DNA from: CAZLKN01 sp964560135
GTDB lineage: Bacteria; Actinomycetota; JAICYB01
Length of the DNA: 7,905 bases
Assembly (NCBI GenBank): GCA_964560135.1
Contig: CAZLKN010000096.1
Span: 1 to 7,905, forward strand
Reading direction: 5' to 3'
Shown here: positions 1 to 5,807 of the stretch, in pieces
Numbering within the stretch: the stretch's first letter is position 1
How the letters are laid out: each line of letters starts with the position of its first letter
Notes under the pieces: generated by a model
Seen by the model: only the letters and a program-made list of their open reading frames with translations
Database searches by the model: none
Told to the model about the DNA's origin: nothing
Position numbers and translations under genes: made by a program

Positions 1-2
1 CG

Positions 3-50
3 CCGGCGCCGAGCCCGACGCCCACACCCGAGCCCACCGAGATGCCGTAG
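3..50 (+). CDS. C-terminal tail of a Pro/Thr-rich protein (partial, 5' end outside window)
   Basis: Read in frame from base 3, the left edge encodes PAPSPTPTPEPTEMP followed by TAG at 48-50. Alternating Pro with Thr/Ser/Glu is typical of linkers or C-terminal tails of secreted or cell-wall proteins in high-GC Gram-positives. Only 15 codons are visible, so no function can be given. It would be convergent with the permease, whose stop is 11 bases further on. The same bases read on the minus strand give a Gly/Val-rich open frame, so the strand assignment rests only on the composition of the tail and the in-frame stop. Confidence 0.45.
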   Translation, partial: PAPSPTPTPEPTEMP

Positions 51-61
51 ACGCACGTGCT

Positions 62-1678
62 TCAGCGCCGGCGGCCCTCCCGCAGGACGAGGTAGGCCAG
101 CGGGGCGGAGGACAGCACCACCAGCGCGAGCGCGGGCGCGGCCGCCCGGGCGAAGAAGGCTTCGCTGGTGGCGTTCCACACCTGGGTGGCGAGGGTCGAG
201 AAGCCGATGGGGGCCAGCAGGAGCGTCGCCGGCAGCTCTTTCATGGCCGTCAGGAACACCAGCGCCAGCGCCGTCAGGACGCCGGGCCGCATGAGCGGGA
301 GCACCACCCGGCGCAGCGTCTGCAGGTGCGAGGAGCCCAGGGACCGGGCCGCGTCCTCGAGCTGGGGGGAGACCTGCAGCAGCGAGGAGCGCAGAGCGCC
401 CGTGGCCAGCGGGAGGAACAGCACCACGTAGGCGAAGACGAGCATCGTCCGGGTCTGGTAGACCGCCGGTGCGTAGCGGGCGCCGAAGAACACCAGCGAG
501 AGCGCCACGACGATCCCCGGCAGCGCGTAGCCGGTGAACGAGATCCGCTCGACGGCGTGGGACAGCCGTCCGGGGAAGCGGGCGGACAGCACCGCCACCG
601 GCCAGGCGCACACCAGCGCGGCGCCGGCCCCCAGGGCCGAGGCTCCCAGGCTCTGGCGGGCGGCGGCGAACGTGAGCCGCAGCGGCTCCCCGGTCTGGAG
701 TCCGCGGACCAGCCAGTAGCCGATCACCCCCATCGGCAGCGCCAGGGCGACGGCCACGAGCAGGACGCAGACGGCGAAGATCGGCCAGCGCCAGGCCCCC
801 AGGCGGGTGATCTGCGGACGCCGCACCGCCCCGCCGTGGACCTGGTGATAGGTGGTGCGTCCGCGGGTGCGGACCTCGCCGGTGAGGATCAGCAGGGTGA
901 GCGCCACGAGGACGAGACCGAGCGCCGCCGCAACGTGCCGGTCGAAGGATCCCTGGTACTGGAGGTAGATCGCCCGGGTGAAGGAATCGAAGCGCAGCAG
1001 CGACACGGCCCCGAAGTCGCTGATCGTGTACAGGGCCACGAGCAGCGCACCCCCGACGATCGCGGGCCGGAGCTGGGGCAGCGTGACCCGGAAGAACGTC
1101 GCGCGCGCGGAGCGCCCGAGGCTGCGCCCGGCCTCCTCCAGGGCGGGGTCGAGCCCCCGGATCGCGGCCCGGGTGGTCAGCAGCACATAGGGGTAGGTGA
1201 ACAGCACCAGCACCAGCCAGGCCCCCGGGAAGCCGTAGATGGACGGCAGTCGTGTGAGGCCCAGCGGCTCGAGGAGCCCCTGGACGATGCCCCGGGGGCC
1301 GAGCGCAGCGACGAAGGTGTAGCCCCCCACGTAGGACGGGATCACCAGCGGCAGGGCCGTGAGGATCACCCAGAGGCGGCGGCCGGGCAGATCGGTGCGC
1401 ACCGTGAGCCAGGCCAGCGGGACGGCGATCACCACCGACGCGCCGGTGACCGCCACCGCGAGCAGCGTGGTCCGGATGAGCAGGCCGGCGGTGCGGGAGC
1501 TGATCACGGCCTCCACGAAGCCGCCGGGGCCTGCGCCCGAGGCGCGGACGACGAGGTACAGCGCGGGCAGGAGCGCGACGGCGGCAACGGATCCGCCCGC
1601 GACGGTCAGCAACCAGGGCGGCCGGCGCGAACGTGGGCGGCGAGCCCGAGGCGCGCGCACCTCGGGCTCGCCGCCCAC
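62..1678 (-). CDS. fbpB: Ferric iron ABC transporter permease, fused two-domain (FbpB-like)
   Basis: Inner-membrane channel of a ferric-iron importer; it receives Fe3+ from the binding protein encoded just upstream and is powered by the ATPase of the same operon. The 538-residue product has about twelve hydrophobic segments in two halves of six. Each half carries the cytoplasmic EAA loop that contacts the ATPase: EEAGRSLGRS with LPQLRP at about 181-205, and EDAARSLGSS with LPLMRP at about 441-465. Length and duplicated layout match FbpB/SfuB/AfuB permeases (two BPD_transp_1 domains). Residues 1-20 are Arg/Pro-rich and precede the first membrane segment (about 23-45). The start is uncertain: GTG at 1678 has no good ribosome site and lies in a strong hairpin, GTG at 1660 (residue 7) is possible, and a good ribosome site at 1724-1732 points instead to an in-frame CTG at 1714. 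TGA stop at 62-64. Last gene of the operon, 59 bases after the binding-protein stop. Family is certain; iron as substrate is inferred from the neighbours. Confidence 0.9.
   Translation of the reverse strand: MGGEPEVRAPRARRPRSRRPPWLLTVAGGSVAAVALLPALYLVVRASGAGPGGFVEAVISSRTAGLLIRTTLLAVAVTGASVVIAVPLAWLTVRTDLPGRRLWVILTALPLVIPSYVGGYTFVAALGPRGIVQGLLEPLGLTRLPSIYGFPGAWLVLVLFTYPYVLLTTRAAIRGLDPALEEAGRSLGRSARATFFRVTLPQLRPAIVGGALLVALYTISDFGAVSLLRFDSFTRAIYLQYQGSFDRHVAAALGLVLVALTLLILTGEVRTRGRTTYHQVHGGAVRRPQITRLGAWRWPIFAVCVLLVAVALALPMGVIGYWLVRGLQTGEPLRLTFAAARQSLGASALGAGAALVCAWPVAVLSARFPGRLSHAVERISFTGYALPGIVVALSLVFFGARYAPAVYQTRTMLVFAYVVLFLPLATGALRSSLLQVSPQLEDAARSLGSSHLQTLRRVVLPLMRPGVLTALALVFLTAMKELPATLLLAPIGFSTLATQVWNATSEAFFARAAAPALALVVLSSAPLAYLVLREGRRR
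1633..1678. repeat. Perfect 18-bp inverted repeat (hairpin) at the 5' end of the permease gene
   Basis: Left arm 1633-1650 and right arm 1661-1678 are exact reverse complements of 18 bases, almost all G/C, separated by the 10-base loop GCGCGCGCAC. One mismatch further out, bases 1631 and 1680 also pair. In the minus-strand mRNA this forms a very stable stem-loop between the binding-protein and permease genes. No T-run follows, so it is not a classic intrinsic terminator. Stem-loops after binding-protein genes in ABC operons are known to stabilise the upstream message and lower permease expression; that role here is inference. Confidence 0.8.
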
Positions 1679-1723
1679 ATCGAACGCTTCGAGCGTCGTC
1701 CCCGCGTCGGCCAGCTTCGCTCT

Positions 1724-1732
1724 CTCCCCTCC
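1724..1732 (-). promoter_or_regulatory. Shine-Dalgarno-like site upstream of the permease
   Basis: On the minus strand the sequence GGAGGGGAG begins five bases after the binding-protein TAG. It is the only strong ribosome-binding match between the two genes. No ATG, GTG or TTG in any frame lies at normal distance; the in-frame CTG at 1714 is 11 bases beyond the GGAGGGG core. The GTG at 1678 and the out-of-frame ATG at 1680 are more than 40 bases away. The site therefore supports a non-standard CTG start, which would add 12 residues beginning (M/L)ADAGTTLEAFDV. Confidence 0.5.
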
Positions 1733-1737
1733 GGCGG

Positions 1738-2625
1738 CTAGAGGACCCCGACCTCGTTCAGGAGCCGGAGCGTGCCTTGGAGGTCCTCCAGATCCGACAG
1801 GTCGATCTGGGGTGCCTCGATCTCGTCGATCGGGGGCAGCTTGTCGTCCGCGGGGATCCCGGCGACGAGCGGGTACTCGAAGGTCTCGTCGGCGAAGTAT
1901 CGCTGCGCCTCGTCGTCCAGCAGGTACGTGACGAACCGCTCCGCAGCCTCACGGGCCCCCGAGGACGTGAGGATCCCGGCCCCCGCGACGTTGACCAGCG
2001 ACCCGGGGTCGCCGCCGGGCGGGAAGTGGTTGGCGGCCCGCTCGGTGATCGAGGCGTCTTCGGAGGCCAGCTTGAGCAGGTAGTAGTGGTTCACGAAGCC
2101 GACGTCGATCTCGCCGGCGGCGGCGGCCTGCACGATCGGAGTGTTCTTCGGGTACTCCTGGGGGTCATTGGCTTTGATGCCCTCCAGCCACGCGCGGGCT
2201 GCGTCGTCGCCCTCCATCACACGCAGTGCGGTCACGAAGGCCTGGAAGGAGCCGTTGGTCGGCGCCCACCCGATGCGGCCCCGCCATCGCGGGTCGGTGA
2301 AGTCGAGGACGGAGTCGGGAAGATCGCTCTCCGAGACCTCCTCGGTGTTGTAGACGACCACGCGTGCCCGGCCGGAGATGCCGACCCACTCCCCGGAGGG
2401 CGAGACGAAGGACGGCGGTACCGCGGTGAGGATCTCCTCGGGCAGCGGCGCGAACCGGTCCTCCTTGGACAACGCACCGAGCGCCCCGGCGTCCTGGGCG
2501 AAGAACACGTCGGCGGGGGAGTTGTCCCCCTCCTCGAGGATCGCAGCGGCGAGCTCCGCGGTGTCGCCGTACCGCACGTTCACGGTGATGCCGGTGGCCT
2601 GCTCGAAGCGCTCGATGATGGGGCC
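1738..2625 (-). CDS. fbpA: Ferric iron ABC transporter substrate-binding protein (FbpA-like), 5' end lost in gap
   Basis: Extracytoplasmic receptor that captures Fe3+ and delivers it to the permease. 295 residues are visible, starting GPIIERFEQATG at the gap edge; this segment follows the first beta strand in family members, so roughly 45-55 N-terminal residues including the export signal (probably lipoprotein type) are missing. The paired tyrosines that bind iron in FbpA proteins are present in NHYYLL (visible residues 181-182, codons 2080-2085). A GRARVVVYN strand and a WAPTNGSFQ loop also match the family. The region corresponding to the glutamate ligand of Haemophilus FbpA reads ADVFFAQDAG, with Gln (visible residue 44) where I would place that Glu. 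The protein is rich in Asp/Glu. A GTG at 2583 is an internal Val codon, not the start, because homologous sequence continues upstream to the gap. TAG stop at 1738-1740. Fe3+ specificity is inferred from the YY motif and operon. Confidence 0.92.
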   Translation of the reverse strand, partial: GPIIERFEQATGITVNVRYGDTAELAAAILEEGDNSPADVFFAQDAGALGALSKEDRFAPLPEEILTAVPPSFVSPSGEWVGISGRARVVVYNTEEVSESDLPDSVLDFTDPRWRGRIGWAPTNGSFQAFVTALRVMEGDDAARAWLEGIKANDPQEYPKNTPIVQAAAAGEIDVGFVNHYYLLKLASEDASITERAANHFPPGGDPGSLVNVAGAGILTSSGAREAAERFVTYLLDDEAQRYFADETFEYPLVAGIPADDKLPPIDEIEAPQIDLSDLEDLQGTLRLLNEVGVL

Positions 2626-2725
2626 NNNNNNNNNNNNNNNNNNNNNNNNNNNNNNNNNNNNNNNNNNNNNNNNNNNNNNNNNNNNNNNNNNNNNNNNNNN
2701 NNNNNNNNNNNNNNNNNNNNNNNNN
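2626..2725. other. Assembly gap (100 N)
   Basis: Exactly 100 ambiguous bases, the usual placeholder for a scaffold join of unknown length. It hides the last codons and stop of the ATPase gene, the intergenic space, and the start and signal peptide of the binding protein. The missing binding-protein codons alone (about 135-165 bases expected) exceed 100, so the real gap is probably longer than drawn. An open frame running through the N block from the ATPase into a wrong frame of the binding-protein gene is an artefact. Confidence 0.97.
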
Positions 2726-3817
2726 TGCGGGCACGGCGGGGAAGGCGATGACCTCGTCGGCCACCACCATCACCCGTACGCGGTCCCCGGCCTCGAAGAA
2801 GCGGCCCGGGCCCAGACGGGAACGGATCAACGAGCCGTCCCGCAGGGCTACCTCGATCAGTTGATCGTGGCCGTAGAAGGTGGAGCTGCGCACCACCGAA
2901 TCCGCGTCGACGTCCGGACGGAGACGGACGCTCTCCGGGCGCACCACCAGGATCGTGTCGCCCGTGGGGGGCTCGTTCAGCGGCCGCAGCCTCCCGAGCA
3001 CGCACGCGACCTGCTCCCCATCGCCGTCGGCGGGGACGAGGTTCGCGCCTCCCACGAAGGCCGCCACGAACGGGTCCGCGGGCCGCGTGTAGACCAGCTC
3101 GGGGGTGTCCACCTGGTGCAGCCGGCCGAAGCGCATGATCGCCACCCGGTCGGCGAGACTCAGCGCCTCCTCCTGATCGTGGGTGACGAAGATCGCGGTG
3201 GTGCCGGCGGCGTGGAGGATCTCCCGTACCTCTGCCCGCACGCGGGAGCGCAGCGCGGCGTCGAGGTTCGAGAACGGCTCGTCGAGCAGGACGAGGTCGG
3301 GACCGGGCGCGAGCGCCCGGGCGAGCGCCACGCGCTGCTGCTGTCCGCCGGACAGTTCGTGCGGGTAACGGTCACCGAGGCCGGACAGGCCGACGAGGCC
3401 GAGTGCGTGCCCGGCACGCTCCGTCCGGCCCGATCCCCGCAGCCCGTAGCCGACGTTGCCCGCGACCGTCATGTGTGGGAAGAGCGCGTAGTCCTGGAAG
3501 ACCACGCCCACCCGGCGTCGCTCGGGCGGCACGAGAACCCCCGGCGCGGTGACCGTGTGCCCGGCGAGCACGATGCGCCCGGCGTCGGGCCGCTCGAAGC
3601 CCGCCAGCAATCGCAGGAAGGTGGTCTTCCCGCACCCCGACGGGCCGAGGAGGGCGAGGATCTCACCCCGCGGGACCTCGAGGGCCACCCGGTCCACGGC
3701 CACGATCTCTCCGTAGCGTTTGGTGAGCTGCTCGCAGACCACGGCGGTGCCCGTCCCGGCGGAGAAGGCCTCCGAAGGGTCGAGGGCGCCGCCGTTCGGT
3801 GACCGGCGCCTCAGCAC
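2726..3817 (-). CDS. fbpC: Ferric iron ABC transporter ATP-binding protein (FbpC-like), 3' end in gap
   Basis: Cytoplasmic ATPase driving the Fe3+ importer. 364 residues are visible. In order: Walker A GPSGCGKT (58-65), Q-loop FQDYALFPHM (Gln108), signature LSGGQQQR (155-162), Walker B LVLLDEP (175-181, catalytic Glu180), D-loop SNLDA, and H-loop VTHDQEEAL (His213). A C-terminal TOBE-type beta domain (about 255-360, including VVRPESVRL) matches FbpC/PotA-like importers. The end at about ADEVIAFPAVPA is close to the normal family end, so only a few residues and the stop should be in the gap. GTG at 3817 is the longest start and adds about 25 residues before the conserved CEQLTKRYG; no clear ribosome site precedes it. 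GTG at 3742 (residue 26) is an alternative. It is the first gene of the operon and divergent from the GH15 gene. The family is certain; iron as substrate comes from the adjacent FbpA-like gene. Confidence 0.93.
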
Positions 3818-3913
3818 GTCGCGTGGATGGCTCGCATGTCGGTGTGGGGCTCTCGGCCTCTCGGATCGGCCGCCTCAAGATGTTAGGGCACCCGAACACG
3901 GGGAAGGAAGTGG
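3818..3913. promoter_or_regulatory. Divergent intergenic region between iron operon and GH15 gene
   Basis: These 96 bases separate the two divergent start codons and must hold the promoters of both transcription units unless the starts are misplaced. Visible elements are an 18-bp imperfect palindrome at 3881-3898, a minus-strand TAACAT hexamer at 3881-3886 resembling a -10 box, and an AAGGA ribosome site at 3904-3908 for the GH15 gene. No convincing -35 is seen for either direction; the best minus-strand candidate (TTCCTT, 18 bases upstream of TAACAT) is weak. A minus-strand mini-frame (ATG at 3837, stop at 3811-3813, product MRAIHATC) overlaps the ATPase GTG but has no ribosome site. Confidence 0.55.
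3881..3898. promoter_or_regulatory. Imperfect palindrome, candidate operator of the iron operon
   Basis: TGTTAGGGCACCCGAACA is an 18-base dyad in which eight of nine base pairs match (A/G mismatch at the fifth position). It overlaps the possible minus-strand -10 TAACAT, a position suited to repression. The TTAGG and CCGAA halves recall the TTAGG/CCTAA ends of DtxR/IdeR iron boxes, but those are spaced to give a 19-bp site, while here only four bases lie between. It is therefore not a standard IdeR box, and control by an iron-responsive repressor is inference from position and from the function of the operon. Confidence 0.4.
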
Positions 3914-5773
3914 ATGGAAGCCGGATTCTATGCGGGGGGTTCGAGAACCATGGGCGAAGAGGATGGCGGCTGGGCGCCGTTGCGGCGCCTCGACGGATAC
4001 CTGCCGATCGCCGATCACGGCCTCATCGGCGACGGCCAGACCGCGGCACTGGTGGGCAGGGACGGAGTGGTGTCCTGGCTGTGTGTCCCCTGGTTCGACG
4101 CCCAGCCGCTATTCTGCTCCCTGCTGGACCGCGAGCGCGGCGGCGCCTTCTCGGTCACCGTCGACGGGGCCGCGTACGCCCGGCAGTCCTATGAGCGGGA
4201 CACCGCGGTGCTCGTCACGGAGATCGAGGGATCCGGCGGACGTATCCGCATCACCGACGCCCTCGCGATCCGGTCCGGCGCCGACATCGGTCTGCTAGGC
4301 GAGTTCGGCCGGGGTGAGCTCGTCCGCCGGGTGGAGGCGGTGGGCGGGGCGGCGTCCGTCCGGGTGGATGTGGCTCCCCGTGGCGGCGCGGACGTCGAAC
4401 GGGACGGGCGGGGCCTTCGCCTCCGGTGGGCGCGCGACCCGCGTATGGCCGTCCGGCTGCGTTCGTCCCGCCTGCTCGACGGGCTCCGCGAGGTGGTGGA
4501 CCTCGACGCCGGGCAGCACCTCGATCTGGTCCTGCGCTGGGGTGAGGCCGGCGACGACCCCGAGGCCGCGACGCTGCTCGCGTCCACGGCTACGGCCTGG
4601 CGGGACTGGCTCGCGGGCTGCTTCACCTACGACGGGCCGCACCCGGCCATGGTCCGGCGGTCGGCGATCACCCTGAAGCTGTGCGACTACACGCCGACGG
4701 GGGCGCTGGTGGCTGCGCCCACGTCGTCGCTGCCGGAGGCGATCGGCGGCGTGCGCAACTGGGACTACCGGTACGCATGGATCCGTGATGCCGCGTTCAG
4801 CGTCTACGCCTTCCGCCGTATCGGCATGCGCCGGGAGGCGTGGGCCTTCCTGCGATGGGTGCTCGAGTCTCAGTTGGGCGAGGATCAGCGTCCCCGCGTG
4901 CTCTACGACATCCACGGCGGGCCCGTGACCGCCGAGTGGGCGGACCCGGAGCTCGAAGGGTACCGGGGGTCGTCCCCCGTGCGCTGGGGGAACGCCGCCG
5001 GCGGGCAGCGCCAGCACGACGTCTTCGGCGAGCTCCTCGACTGCGCCCATCAGTGGGTGAGCGGCGGCGGCGAGCTGCCGGAGAGCCTGTGGGACGAGAC
5101 CCGGGCCCTCGTGGAGGGGGCACGCCGAGAGTGGCGCGAACCGGACCAGGGGATCTGGGAGGTGCGTACCGCGGGCCGGGTGTTCACCTACTCGGCCGCC
5201 CTGTGTGCGGTCGCCCTGGACCGCGGAGCGCGGCTGGCCGAGCGTCTCGGGCTCCCGGGTGACGTGTCCGGCTGGCGCAAGGACGCGGACACGATCCGCG
5301 ATGCGATCCTGTCCGAGGCCTGGGACGATGATCTCGGCGCCATCACCGAGAATTTCGGTGGGGGAGGCTGCGACGCGAGCATCCTCGCCCTGCCCTTGCG
5401 CCGTGTGATCCGGGCCGACCACCCGAAGATGGTGTCGACCACGCGTGCGATCGCCGAGCGGCTGGGCGCCGGCGACGGCCTCCTGTACCGCTACCTTCCC
5501 GAGGAGTCACCCGACGGCCTGCCCGGCCACGAGGGCGCGTTCCTGCTGTGCAGCTTCTGGATGGCCGACAACCTCGCCTACCAGGGACGGGTGGACGAGG
5601 CCCACGAGCTGTTCGAATCCCTGTGTTCCCGGGCCAACCACGTGGGGCTGCTACCCGAGCAGATCGACCCGTCGGACGGCTCGTTCCTCGGCAACTTCCC
5701 GCAGGCCTTCAGCCACATCGGTCTGATCTCCACGGGGTTCAATCTCAGCCGCCTCGCCCCCGGGTCCGGCTGA
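3914..5773 (+). CDS. GH15 family glycoside hydrolase (glucoamylase or trehalase)
   Basis: Inverting exo-acting hydrolase that releases glucose from alpha-glucans or from trehalose; probably cytoplasmic, since no signal peptide is visible. The 619 residues start with the N-terminal beta domain (YLPIADHGLIGDGQTAALVG, 29-48). From about residue 240 follows the (alpha/alpha)6 barrel with family blocks NWDYRYAWIRDAAF (282-295), GYRGSSPVRWGNAA (349-362) and GNFPQAFSHIGLI. Glu416 in GIWE aligns with the general acid, and Glu582 in LLPEQIDP with the general base; their spacing (166) fits GH15 trehalases and glucoamylases. ATG at 3914 has AAGGA at 3904-3908; ATG at 3950 (residue 13), behind a G-run, is an equally good alternative and leaves the conserved region intact. 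Several actinobacterial proteins with this layout are trehalases, so the substrate cannot be fixed from sequence alone. The antiporter gene follows after 32 bases. Confidence 0.93.
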   Translation: MEAGFYAGGSRTMGEEDGGWAPLRRLDGYLPIADHGLIGDGQTAALVGRDGVVSWLCVPWFDAQPLFCSLLDRERGGAFSVTVDGAAYARQSYERDTAVLVTEIEGSGGRIRITDALAIRSGADIGLLGEFGRGELVRRVEAVGGAASVRVDVAPRGGADVERDGRGLRLRWARDPRMAVRLRSSRLLDGLREVVDLDAGQHLDLVLRWGEAGDDPEAATLLASTATAWRDWLAGCFTYDGPHPAMVRRSAITLKLCDYTPTGALVAAPTSSLPEAIGGVRNWDYRYAWIRDAAFSVYAFRRIGMRREAWAFLRWVLESQLGEDQRPRVLYDIHGGPVTAEWADPELEGYRGSSPVRWGNAAGGQRQHDVFGELLDCAHQWVSGGGELPESLWDETRALVEGARREWREPDQGIWEVRTAGRVFTYSAALCAVALDRGARLAERLGLPGDVSGWRKDADTIRDAILSEAWDDDLGAITENFGGGGCDASILALPLRRVIRADHPKMVSTTRAIAERLGAGDGLLYRYLPEESPDGLPGHEGAFLLCSFWMADNLAYQGRVDEAHELFESLCSRANHVGLLPEQIDPSDGSFLGNFPQAFSHIGLISTGFNLSRLAPGSG

Positions 5774-5801
5774 CCAGCGCAGACTCCCACATCTCCTGCA
5801 A

Positions 5802-5807
5802 TAGGAT
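5802..5807 (+). promoter_or_regulatory. Possible -10 element for a leaderless antiporter transcript
   Basis: TAGGAT fits the TANNNT pattern of actinobacterial -10 boxes and ends seven bases before GTG 5815, the spacing expected if transcription begins at that codon. No good -35 is present. The same bases can instead be read as a weak AGGA ribosome site (5803-5806) eight bases before that GTG, so this call is tentative. Confidence 0.25.

Noticed and set aside
326..1741. Long plus-strand open frame opposite the permease
   Set aside because: Gln/Arg/Gly/His-rich product without motifs, antiparallel to a clear permease gene; typical shadow frame in very GC-rich DNA.
1633..2751. Plus-strand frame beginning MGGEPEARAPRARRP, nearly identical to the start of the permease
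   Set aside because: The likeness is produced by the perfect inverted repeat at 1633-1678, which reads almost the same on both strands. The rest is a shadow of the binding-protein gene and crosses the N block.
2165..3817. A 550-codon minus-strand frame joining the ATPase to sequence beyond the N block
   Set aside because: It continues through 100 N in an arbitrary frame; after the gap it is a shadow frame of the binding-protein gene with Arg/Gly/His-rich noise. It is an artefact, not a fusion protein.
3811..3837. Eight-residue leader peptide MRAIHATC overlapping the ATPase start
   Set aside because: It has no ribosome site and no attenuator hairpin follows; short frames of this size occur by chance. 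Mentioned only because its stop overlaps the GTG.
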